Below are positions 35,878 through 43,960 of a DNA stretch of 64,000 nucleotides, in pieces. Source of the DNA: JADKIH01 sp043747595 (GTDB lineage: Bacteria; Bacteroidota; Bacteroidia; AKYH767-A; 2013-40CM-41-45). The stretch covers positions 1 through 64,000 of the forward strand of contig JAYTOX010000058.1 of NCBI GenBank assembly GCA_043747595.1. Direction: 5' to 3'. The notes beneath the pieces are model-generated. The model made no database searches, had not been told where the DNA came from, and was given only the letters and a program-made list of their open reading frames with translations. The position numbers and the translations under genes were made by a program. Position 1 is the stretch's first letter, and each line of letters starts with the position of its first letter.

Positions 35878-36828
35878 CTAAGCGATCACCGAATCAACCC
35901 AACCTTTACCCCACTCTTCCATTTCTTTTTCTGTCCACAATTCCGGATAAAATATTCTCCGTTGAAACCGTGGAGGTAAATATTTTTGCCAGTTAGTTCC
36001 GCCTGTCGCTTTAATATCTTCCGGATCTTTTTGTAAATAACGAACGGCCGATTTATAATGACTCAATGGCCAGTTTACATTTACATTTACATCTAACATT
36101 TTCAATGTATCAATCAGCTTCTGATTTTTCTGATCTGCTTCTGGTAGTTTTCGTACCAACGCTCTAATATTTACATCAATATTAGTTTCTGCAAGCTTGA
36201 TTAATTGAGCAGAATATTTTTCTTCAAACTGTTTTAACGTTAATGTTTTTTGTCCACTCTTTAATTCGGTAGCTCCTGCTTTCCAATATATGTGTTCAAA
36301 CATTTCTTGTATAGCAGATTTACTATTGAAGCTCTCACGATTATCTTTTCCAACCAAGCGAATAAAATCGGTAGCACATATTTCAATCATTCGATATTGA
36401 GCCGACTGAAATCCGCTCGCAGGCAATAAACTCATTCTGAATTTCAAAAATTGTTGATGCTCCATTCCATCCACCATAATTTCAAACGAACGAACAAGAT
36501 TTTCAAAATAGCTATTCACTCGTCCCAATCGCGCAATCAAAAACTTCAACTCCGGTTTTTCTTGCGCGGCCATTTGCTGAAATTCATGTAGACACAATTT
36601 GAAATACAATTCTGTTATTTGATGATACATAATAAATATTTGTTCATCAGGGAAACTAGTCTTAGGACTTTGCAACGACAATAATGTATCGGCATGTATA
36701 TAATCCCAATACGTTAAATAATCGGCATAGAGTAATCCGTCGAGGTAAGAAACAAGATCTTGCCCCATGGCATTATACTTTTTTTCCAGTTCCTCAATTC
36801 TGGTAATGATTTCCGGTTTTAATTCCAT
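35878..36828 (-). CDS. Tryptophan 2,3-dioxygenase family protein
   Basis: A 316-residue protein from the ATG at 36828; an upstream frame start would add a spurious hydrophobic leader. Family blocks are present: TYWDYIHADTLLSLQSP, DEQIFIMYHQITELYFKL and MLPASGFQSAQYRMIE. The YHQITELYFK helix includes the substrate-side histidine. The enzyme uses haem and oxygen to open the indole ring of tryptophan, giving N-formylkynurenine. No other kynurenine-pathway gene is near. It is convergent with ispG, with repeats filling the whole gap. Confidence 0.85.
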   Translation of the reverse strand: MELKPEIITRIEELEKKYNAMGQDLVSYLDGLLYADYLTYWDYIHADTLLSLQSPKTSFPDEQIFIMYHQITELYFKLCLHEFQQMAAQEKPELKFLIARLGRVNSYFENLVRSFEIMVDGMEHQQFLKFRMSLLPASGFQSAQYRMIEICATDFIRLVGKDNRESFNSKSAIQEMFEHIYWKAGATELKSGQKTLTLKQFEEKYSAQLIKLAETNIDVNIRALVRKLPEADQKNQKLIDTLKMLDVNVNVNWPLSHYKSAVRYLQKDPEDIKATGGTNWQKYLPPRFQRRIFYPELWTEKEMEEWGKGWVDSVIA

Positions 36829-37019
36829 AGGCGGAAGGTCGGAAAAAAACAGAAACAACAAAGCAGAAAAATGCACAAAGTAACGTGATACTTCTCAGTT
36901 AAAAAGAACCGAAAATTGTACTCTATAAATTAAATAAGCATTAAACGATTAGTTCACCACCAATCGGCCATTGGTTCACGCGATCCTTTAACTAAGGTCA
37001 ACAATAAATCTATTTGATA

Positions 37020-37053
37020 AAAAAAACCGGGAACAATTTTCATCGTTCCCGGT
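37020..37053 (-). terminator. Rho-independent terminator for the Cys/Met-rich protein gene
   Basis: ACCGGGAAC (37026-37034) pairs with GTTCCCGGT (37045-37053); on the minus strand a T run follows the stem. Confidence 0.85.
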
Positions 37054-37065
37054 CTACAAGAGGTG

Positions 37066-37362
37066 TTATTTGCTTTCCTTTTTACTGTCCATTTTACCAT
37101 CTCCCATTTTCTCTTTGTTCATTTTTTCCATCTTCATACATTCTGCTGTACAAACATGACCTTTTTCGCCATGAGCATACATGTGTTTACCATTCATGCA
37201 AGCAGCAGTACAAACATGCTCTTTCATCATTTTGTGATCAGTCATTTTCGAATCCATCGCTTTCGTTTCAGTCTTTTTAGTGTCAGTCGTTTTCGTTTGT
37301 GCGCTTACACTTACAGCTGCTAATAAGCCAATGATGGAAAATAATGCAATTACTTTTTTCAT
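37066..37362 (-). CDS. Small exported Cys/His/Met-rich protein, putative metal binder
   Basis: A 98-residue precursor with a signal peptide (IALFSIIGLLAAVSVSAQ). The mature part is rich in Lys and Met and has two similar blocks, HVCTAACMNGKHMYAHG and GHVCTAECMKMEKM, each with CTA-CM plus neighbouring His and Met. The ligand set suits soft metals such as copper, or zinc. Comparable small proteins are frequent in Bacteroidota envelopes. A monocistronic gene with its own terminator. The function is inferred from composition only. Confidence 0.7.
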   Translation of the reverse strand: MKKVIALFSIIGLLAAVSVSAQTKTTDTKKTETKAMDSKMTDHKMMKEHVCTAACMNGKHMYAHGEKGHVCTAECMKMEKMNKEKMGDGKMDSKKESK

Positions 37363-37567
37363 TTTTTGTTTTTTTAAGAGTTAGAATATATAGATGATTA
37401 ATTATTTTAAAGTGAGAAACACAAACCAATTTTTGCTTGCTATATTCAATTTACGAGTTAATCCCCAAATCGGATTTATTCCGATACCTATTTAACTCTA
37501 TAGTCGGAGTTAAATTGAAAACCTGACAACCCATTCCAACCTTTTAACAAATAATTAAAATTTGTTT

Positions 37568-37603
37568 AAAAAAATAGCCCGAATTGAATTCAATCCGGGC
37601 TAT
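37568..37603 (-). terminator. Rho-independent terminator for the DUF3108 gene
   Basis: ATAGCCCG ... CGGGCTAT with a mostly paired inner part (37574-37603) and an A run on the plus strand at 37568-37573, which is a T run in the transcript. Confidence 0.8.
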
Positions 37604-37622
37604 AAACTAAACCTAATTATTT

Positions 37623-38408
37623 TTACTTAACCAATGCCGGTGTGCTTGCTAGATTAGAGTAACTCACCAAATCCATTTTTATTGATCCAACTAATATATC
37701 AGTTTGAACACGGATAGGTATTTTATTTGCATCATCGCTCACCCAAATCGTCATATCTTCTTGATCTTTAAAAACACGACCTTGTTGCAACATCGGTCGC
37801 AGTTTTATACATCTGAACTTGCCAACTTTACTATCTACAATTTCTCTTCCTAAAAATTTTAGGTTGAGAGGAATTACTTTATCATCTAAATAACCTGTAA
37901 TCTCAAAAATGTCGCCTTCTTTTGCACCTGTAAAATCAATTGTTCGTGCGTAATAGAAAGACGAAACAAGATCTTGTGTATTTTCAGGAATTGAGATTGT
38001 TGCCTTTTCGCTTTTTGCACTATCAACGAAGTGATTGAAACTTACATTCTGATTAATAATATATCCGCCTTCATTTACACGACGAACAAAAAGCCAAGGT
38101 ATAATAGCATCTTTATCGACTAAACTTTCATAACGATCGCGCACTTTAAAAAACCAATCGAATGCACCTACCGATTTTCCGGTACCAACGAAATGATAGC
38201 AATCTCTTCCTCCTAAATTAGTGTAATCGGGTTGTACTTCGAGAGTGGCTTCACCGGCATCCATTATTCCATAATGGATTCTAAATTTTAAAACTTCGCC
38301 CGGTTTGAAAGCCGAATTGTTGATGGAACGTAATGTTTTTGGAGTAGCGCTAAAACCAATTTCTGACACAAAAAGTAAAGCGGCTAACAGACAAATTTTA
38401 TTTTTCAT
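37623..38408 (-). CDS. DUF3108-domain exported protein
   Basis: A 261-residue precursor from the ATG at 38408 (MKNKICLLAALLFVSEIGFS signal peptide); the frame continues 28 codons upstream without a sensible start. The body is a beta-rich DUF3108 domain: FKPGEVLKFRIHYGIMDAGEATLEV, GKSVGAFDWFFKVRDRYES, IPIRVQTDILVGSIKMDL. The domain is common in Bacteroidota and Proteobacteria and lies in the periplasm or outer membrane. No biochemical role is known to me. The start is 96 bp downstream of scpB on the same strand, but it has its own terminator. Confidence 0.85.
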   Translation of the reverse strand: MKNKICLLAALLFVSEIGFSATPKTLRSINNSAFKPGEVLKFRIHYGIMDAGEATLEVQPDYTNLGGRDCYHFVGTGKSVGAFDWFFKVRDRYESLVDKDAIIPWLFVRRVNEGGYIINQNVSFNHFVDSAKSEKATISIPENTQDLVSSFYYARTIDFTGAKEGDIFEITGYLDDKVIPLNLKFLGREIVDSKVGKFRCIKLRPMLQQGRVFKDQEDMTIWVSDDANKIPIRVQTDILVGSIKMDLVSYSNLASTPALVK

Positions 38409-38504
38409 ACAGTAGGAATTACAAACACTATACCGAAAAAAAAGCGGCTGATTTACAAACGTAAATAAGCCGCGGATATTGGTAGCGATCAAATATTGAT
38501 CGCT

Positions 38505-39365
38505 CTATTCTTCGTCGTTTTCAGCCGAAATATCTGTTGTTTCGTCAGCAGCTTCAACATTGTTTTCGTTTTCTAAGAAAATAGCTTTTCTGTCGGGCAT
38601 TTCCATTACTTCATCGGCTGATGCAAGTTCCTCTAGGTCAGAACCTTCAATCGAATATTCTATAAACTCAGATTCTTGAGCTACAATTTCAGCAACATTC
38701 TCACCTTCAATTGGACTTTCTTCAGATGAATCAGCCTCCACAACCATTTCCTCTTGATTATCGGTAGTGTTTTCAGGTAATTCTGGAATATAATTGGAAG
38801 CATCGAGCATTTCTGAAGTCCCTATTTCGTTCGATTCTAAATGAATATCTTTCAACTGAGGAAGATCTTTCACGTTTTTAATACCGAAATAATCCATGAA
38901 CGTGCGACTAGTACTATAAAGAACCGGGCGCCCAGGTGTATCACTTTTCCCCGAAATTTCAATTAATTCCTTCTCAAGCAACTTATGAATAGCATAATCG
39001 CAACTTACCCCACGAATATGTTCAACTTCCGACTTCGCAATAGGCTGACGGTAAGCGATGATAGCCAAGGTTTCCATCTGAGAAACAGAGAGTTTCTTCT
39101 TCGACTTATGCTGAATAAGCGAGTTAATAGTTGGATGATACTGTTTTTTAGTCAAAAACTGATAGCCATCAGATATTTCCATAAGCTCAAACGAAAAATC
39201 GTCAGACACATATTTCGCCTTAATTTCCTCGATAGCGTTTAAAAGCTCTTCATTGGTTAAATCCCAATCAAAAGATAGTTTCAGCGAGGCCTTTATTTCA
39301 TCGAGCGAAATGCTTTGTTCTGAGCAGAATATAAGCGCTTCGACCTGTTGTTTTAATAACTCCAT
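38505..39365 (-). CDS. scpB: SMC-Scp complex subunit ScpB
   Basis: A 286-residue protein. The first 180 residues are the ScpB winged-helix pair (VEALIFCSEQSISLDEI ... LSVSQMETLAIIAYRQPIAKSEVEHIRGVSCDYAIHKLLEKELIE, then GRPVLYSTSRTFMDYFGI). The final 100 residues are a very acidic, low-complexity tail, longer than in most ScpB proteins. ScpB binds the kleisin ScpA on SMC and is needed for chromosome compaction and segregation. scpA is not adjacent. Confidence 0.92.
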   Translation of the reverse strand: MELLKQQVEALIFCSEQSISLDEIKASLKLSFDWDLTNEELLNAIEEIKAKYVSDDFSFELMEISDGYQFLTKKQYHPTINSLIQHKSKKKLSVSQMETLAIIAYRQPIAKSEVEHIRGVSCDYAIHKLLEKELIEISGKSDTPGRPVLYSTSRTFMDYFGIKNVKDLPQLKDIHLESNEIGTSEMLDASNYIPELPENTTDNQEEMVVEADSSEESPIEGENVAEIVAQESEFIEYSIEGSDLEELASADEVMEMPDRKAIFLENENNVEAADETTDISAENDEE

Positions 39366-39534
39366 TCTTGAATAAATTAGAACTGCGAATATTGATAATT
39401 AATAGACTGAAAGCAAAATTATTTGTTGACAATTGTTAAAAAAAATAGTCGAATTTTAAGAGGAAAGCCTCAAAGTTCTATTTGAAATTTGTTAGATTGG
39501 ATAACGGAGAAAAGAAGCTCTGAACCAATGAGAA

Positions 39535-42309
39535 TTACACGACAACATTCACAATTTTCCCATGAACAACAATCATTCGTTTTGGTATTTGTCCGTTGAG
39601 AAGCTTAATAACATCAGCATTCGATAGCACTTCCTTTTCAACTTCTTCTTTCGTGAATGCTAAAGGAAGAGGCAAGTTGAATTTTGTTTTTCCGTTTACC
39701 GAAATCGGGTATGCAAATTCAGACTCTACAAGATACTCTTCATTACATTCAGGGAAAACATCTTTCGTAACACTTTCTTTTTTACCTAGCAGCTCCCAAA
39801 GTTCTTCAGCAATATGAGGAGCATAAGGAGAAACAATTATAGCTAATGGCTCCAGAATTTTTCGCTTGTTGCATTTCAATTCTGTTAATTCATTTACACA
39901 AATCATAAAAGTACTAACAGAAGTATTGAAAGAAAATTTTTCAATATCCTCTTTTACTTTTTTAATAGTCTTGTGAAGAATTTTATACTCCGCTTTACTA
40001 GGTTCCGCATCGCTGATGTCAACAAGCATTTCCTTTCCCGGCTCTCCTGCCTTATGATATAATTTCCAAAGTTTGCGAATAAAACCTGATGTTCCTGTAA
40101 TTCCATTCGTGTTCCAAGGCTTTGATAATTCGAGAGGTCCTAAAAACATCTCATACAGACGAAGACAATCAGCGCCATATTTCTCGATCATCGAATCAGG
40201 ACTTACCACATTCCATTTCGACTTCGACATTTTCTCTACTTCATTACCGCAAATGTATTTTCCATCTTCCAAAATGAATTCTGCATTTTTATATTCCTCT
40301 CGCCAATTTTTAAATGCATTAATATCGAGTACATCGCCTTCCACCATATTTACATCAACATGCCATGCCGTTACATCAAAATCTTTATTCAATCCGGCTG
40401 AAACAAATTTGTTAGAGTCTTTAATACGATAAACAAAATTAGATCGCCCTTGAATCATTCCTTGGTTAATCAATTTCTTCGCAGGTTCTTCAATAGAAAT
40501 AAATCCGCGATCGAATAAAAACTTTGTCCAAAAACGAACATACAATAAATGACCGGTCGCATGTTCTGCCCCGCCCATATACAAATCTACATCCTTCCAA
40601 TAATTCAACGCTTCCTTTGATGCAATTTCTTTTTCATTAGTTGCATCCATATAACGCAAATAATACCAAGAAGAGCCGGCCCATCCCGGCATCGTCGTCG
40701 TTTCAATAGGATAACCTTTGTAATTAAAATCTTTCGCTCTAGCTAAAGGTGGCTCGCCGTCTTCTGTAGGTAAATATTTATCTACTTCAGGCAAAACAAT
40801 TGGAAGATCTTTTTCATCGACAGTAAACGGAATTCCGTCTTTGTAATAAATTGGAATTGGTTCGCCCCAATAACGTTGACGACCGAAGATTGCATCACGC
40901 AAACGATAATTTATTTTTCCTTTACCTAGATTTCTGTTTTCTATTTTCTCAATCATTTTCTTGATTGCCGATTTTACATCAAGCCCATTTAGAAAATCAG
41001 AGTTAATAATGAGCCCTTCTTTTGCATCGTACGATTCATTTTCTATATTTCCACCAGAAACAACTTCGACAATAGGAAGATTAAAATGTTTTGCAAACGC
41101 ATAATCTCTGGAATCGTGTGCCGGCACAGCCATTACAGCGCCTGTTCCATAGCTGGCAAGTACATAATCGCCAATCCAAATTGGAATTTTATTTCCACTA
41201 AAAGGATGTATTGCATAAGCACCGGTAAAAACGCCCGTAATATTTTTCACCTCCGCCATTCGTTCACGCTCACTTCTATTTTTTGCTTCAAGGATATACG
41301 AATTAACTTCATTTCGATATTCAGGAGTGGTAATCATATCGGCAAATTCATGTTCAGGCGCAATCGTCATATAGGTAGCGCCGAAAATTGTATCAGGACG
41401 AGTAGTAAAAATTAAAAGTTCCAGGTGAGAGTGTGCAATTTTAAAATTTAGTTCAGCACCTTCGCTACGACCAATCCAATTACGTTGCTGCTCCTTTAAA
41501 GAATCGCTCCATTCTATGTGATCAAGTCCTTCAAGTAATCGTTGAGCGTAAGCAGTAATTCTCATCGACCACTGTTTCATCAACTTTCGTTCTACAGGAT
41601 AACCACCGCGTTCGCTCACACCATCTTTTACCTCTTCATTTGCTAAAACAGTACCAAGCACAGGGCACCAATTCACAAAGCCTTCGGAGATATAAGCGAG
41701 ACGATAATTTATTAAAATTTCTTGTTGTTCTTTTTCAGAAAAAGCGAGCCATTGATCATTAGAAAAAATCCGTTCTTCAGAAGTAACAGCAGAAATAGTT
41801 TGATTGCCCGATTTTTCAAATTCGTTTATCAGTGTTTTTATTTCTTCAGCTTTATTACTTTTCTTATTGTACCAAGAATTAAAAAACTGAATAAAGATCC
41901 ACTGAGTCCATTTGTAATAGGCCGGATCCGATGTTCTGACCTCTCTCGACCAATCGAAAGAAAATCCGATCTGATCTAATTGTTGACGATAACGTGCAAT
42001 ATTTTGTTCGGTAGTAATTGCAGGATGTTGTCCGGTTTGAATGGCATATTGTTCGGCAGGAAGACCAAACGAATCGTATCCCATCGGATGCAGCACATTG
42101 AAACCTGTTAAACGTTTGTATCGAGCATAAATATCAGAAGCAATATAGCCAAGCGGATGACCAACATGCAAACCGGCACCGGAAGGATAGGGGAACATAT
42201 CGAGCACATAATATTTCTCTTTAGAAGAATTTGATTCAGCACGATACGACTGGTGTTTCCGCCAGTAGTCTTGCCATTTTTTTTCTATCGTAGTAAAGTT
42301 GTATTCCAT
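39535..42309 (-). CDS. leuS: Leucyl-tRNA synthetase
   Basis: A 924-residue class Ia synthetase that charges tRNA-Leu. The HIGH motif is HVGH at 48-51 (YPSGAGLHVGHPLGY) and KMSKS is at 693-697. Between them lies the CP1 editing domain (TTRPDTIFGATYMTIAPEH; GTGAVMAVPAHDSRDYAFA). An insertion near residues 150-185 (NKKSNKAEEIKTLINEFEKS) appears characteristic of Bacteroidota enzymes. A repeat composite lies directly upstream, between this gene and ftsX. Confidence 0.96.
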   Translation of the reverse strand: MEYNFTTIEKKWQDYWRKHQSYRAESNSSKEKYYVLDMFPYPSGAGLHVGHPLGYIASDIYARYKRLTGFNVLHPMGYDSFGLPAEQYAIQTGQHPAITTEQNIARYRQQLDQIGFSFDWSREVRTSDPAYYKWTQWIFIQFFNSWYNKKSNKAEEIKTLINEFEKSGNQTISAVTSEERIFSNDQWLAFSEKEQQEILINYRLAYISEGFVNWCPVLGTVLANEEVKDGVSERGGYPVERKLMKQWSMRITAYAQRLLEGLDHIEWSDSLKEQQRNWIGRSEGAELNFKIAHSHLELLIFTTRPDTIFGATYMTIAPEHEFADMITTPEYRNEVNSYILEAKNRSERERMAEVKNITGVFTGAYAIHPFSGNKIPIWIGDYVLASYGTGAVMAVPAHDSRDYAFAKHFNLPIVEVVSGGNIENESYDAKEGLIINSDFLNGLDVKSAIKKMIEKIENRNLGKGKINYRLRDAIFGRQRYWGEPIPIYYKDGIPFTVDEKDLPIVLPEVDKYLPTEDGEPPLARAKDFNYKGYPIETTTMPGWAGSSWYYLRYMDATNEKEIASKEALNYWKDVDLYMGGAEHATGHLLYVRFWTKFLFDRGFISIEEPAKKLINQGMIQGRSNFVYRIKDSNKFVSAGLNKDFDVTAWHVDVNMVEGDVLDINAFKNWREEYKNAEFILEDGKYICGNEVEKMSKSKWNVVSPDSMIEKYGADCLRLYEMFLGPLELSKPWNTNGITGTSGFIRKLWKLYHKAGEPGKEMLVDISDAEPSKAEYKILHKTIKKVKEDIEKFSFNTSVSTFMICVNELTELKCNKRKILEPLAIIVSPYAPHIAEELWELLGKKESVTKDVFPECNEEYLVESEFAYPISVNGKTKFNLPLPLAFTKEEVEKEVLSNADVIKLLNGQIPKRMIVVHGKIVNVVV

Positions 42310-42313
42310 ATTT

Positions 42314-42354
42314 TAGTGAGTGGTGAGTGGTGAATGGTGAGTAGTGAGTAAAAA
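42314..42354 (+). repeat. GTGAGTG-type heptamer array between leuS and ftsX
   Basis: Five or so 7-bp units (GTGAGTG, GTGAATG, GTGAGTA) on the plus strand, starting four bases from the leuS ATG. Imperfect reverse-complement GTAAGAA/GGATGAA units follow up to about 42410. This is the same composite as at convergent gene ends, but in opposite orientation and in a divergent gap. Confidence 0.8.
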
Positions 42355-42561
42355 AATCCATCCATTTATGGCCTTCTTACTTCATCCTTCTTCCTTTTTA
42401 CTTCATCCTTTCTTTAATCAGTAGCGAGTAAACAATAGGTTTCCCAGTTATAAACTCCGCTGCTTGACTCCATTTAAACGCCATTTCTTCATTAACATGC
42501 GAATGTAGAAAAATAAGCCGAAAGGAGAGATTTTTTGACCCTAGTACCGATAAACTTTTTA

Positions 42562-42569
42562 TACTTTCG
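42562..42569 (+). promoter_or_regulatory. -7 promoter box of ftsX
   Basis: TACTTTCG fits TAnnTTTG with one change. TTTTTTGAC at 42531-42539 could be the -33 region, although the 24-bp spacing is long. The box ends 13 bases before the ATG. Confidence 0.45.
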
Positions 42570-42582
42570 TTTTCTGAAAGTT

Positions 42583-43461
42583 ATGCAAATAGAACAGCCA
42601 AAAGAAGGAAGTAAGCGTTTAAGATCATCCTATGCCTCATCGATTATTAGCGTGTCGTTGGTGTTATTTATGTTGGGATTACTTGGCTTATTAGTAGTTG
42701 ATGCGAAAAAAATAGGCGACTATTTAAAAGAGCATGTTCAGTTGAATGTGTACTTACAGGAAAATATCGGCCAACAAGATCTGGATCTATTTATGGTCGC
42801 ATTGAATCAATCAGATTTTGTACGTTCGGCTCGTTATGTGAGTAAAGAAGAAGCGCTTGACAGCTTAAAGAAGGAATTGGGAGAAAGCGCAACAGGAATG
42901 CTTGAGAGTAATCCGTTGCCGGCCACGATAGATATTAACGTAAAAGCGAGTTATGCGAATCCTGATAGTTTAAAACGGATCAAAGAACAAATGAGTACTA
43001 TCAGATTGGTGAGAGATGTAAGTTACCAGCAAACGGAGATCAGTAAAATGAATCAAAATTTTAGAACGATAGCAATGATCATTCTAGTTTTTTGTGCTTT
43101 ACTACTTTTTGTTGCAGTTGTATTAATAAACAATACAATTCGTTTGTCGATGTATAGCAAACGTTTTTTGATAAAAAGTATGCAACTAGTAGGAGCTACA
43201 AAATCATTTATTCGTTGGCCATTTTTAAAAACCGGTTTTGTACATGGAATTTATTCGGGAATAATAAGCAGTATATTGTTAGCCGTTGTAGTATATTTTA
43301 TTCAGCGACAGTTTCCGGAATTCCAGCAGTTATCAGATCTTAAAATGATCGGACTTCTTTTCGCAGGAATGATTTTGATAGGTATTTTAGTGACATCACT
43401 CAGCACACTTTTTTCAGTAAGCAAATATTTGCGCTTGCATGTGGATGAACTTTATAATTAA
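42583..43461 (+). CDS. ftsX: Cell division protein FtsX
   Basis: A 292-residue membrane protein from the ATG at 42583. It has one transmembrane helix (about 20-40), an extracellular loop domain (about 45-155), then three helices with the FtsX/MacB permease pattern (NNTIRLSMYSKRFLIKSMQLVGAT). With FtsE it forms an ABC-type complex that controls peptidoglycan hydrolases at the division site. ftsE is not adjacent, which is usual in Bacteroidota. The normal followers DUF3098 and uppP are 5.7 kb away here. Confidence 0.92.
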   Translation: MQIEQPKEGSKRLRSSYASSIISVSLVLFMLGLLGLLVVDAKKIGDYLKEHVQLNVYLQENIGQQDLDLFMVALNQSDFVRSARYVSKEEALDSLKKELGESATGMLESNPLPATIDINVKASYANPDSLKRIKEQMSTIRLVRDVSYQQTEISKMNQNFRTIAMIILVFCALLLFVAVVLINNTIRLSMYSKRFLIKSMQLVGATKSFIRWPFLKTGFVHGIYSGIISSILLAVVVYFIQRQFPEFQQLSDLKMIGLLFAGMILIGILVTSLSTLFSVSKYLRLHVDELYN

Positions 43462-43512
43462 GCAAAGGCCCTTTTCTTGCTTTCTAAAATTTGTTAGCTT
43501 TATATGAGGTAA

Positions 43513-43760
43513 AAAGTAAGAAGAGTAAGAAGTATGAAGTAAGAAGTATGAAGTAAGAAGTATGAAGTAAGAAGGATGAAGTAAGAAGTAAGAAGTAAGA
43601 AGTAAGAAGTAAGAAGTAAGAAGTAAGAAGTATGAAGTATGAAGTAAGAAGTATGAAGTAAGAAGTAAGAAGGATGAAGTAAGAAGGATGAAGTAAGAAG
43701 TAAGAAGTAAGAAATAAGAAGTATGAAGTAAGAAGTTCGAAGTATTAAGTATGAAGTATG
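43513..43760 (+). repeat. Long, diverged GTAAGAA/GTATGAA/GGATGAA heptamer array
   Basis: About 35 tandem 7-bp units with substitutions at the third and fourth base (GTAAGAA, GTATGAA, GGATGAA). This is the longest and most diverged array in the window. It starts about 50 bases after the ftsX stop. Confidence 0.9.
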
Positions 43761-43769
43761 TCAAGGGGG

Positions 43770-43960
43770 ACTCACCAATTACCACTCACCACTCACTAAA
43801 GAGAATGCCGTTCGGAATTAATAGTTGTTCTTCAAAAATAGTTCGTACATCTTACTAAACATTCCGCTTTGCGGCAAAGGTCAAGTAGTAAGTAGTAAGT
43901 ATGTCATAAATGGACGTGATTTTTTACTTACAACTTACCACTCACTACTTACCATTCTCA
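43770..43960 (-). repeat. CTCACC module and partial dispersed-repeat sequence
   Basis: A CTCACC module lies at 43770-43798. It is followed by GCCGTTCGGAATTAATAG and ATTCCGCTTTGCGGCAAAGG at about 43805-43880, which match parts of the 249-bp repeat. A second CTTACCACTCACTACTTACC-like module near 43932-43953 overlaps the end of the next gene and encodes its last residues. Confidence 0.7.

Noticed and set aside
43414..43785. A 123-residue minus-strand frame rich in LLTSYFLL repeats
   Set aside because: It is only the translation of the GTAAGAA heptamer array, which stays open by chance because the 7-bp unit repeats in all three frames.
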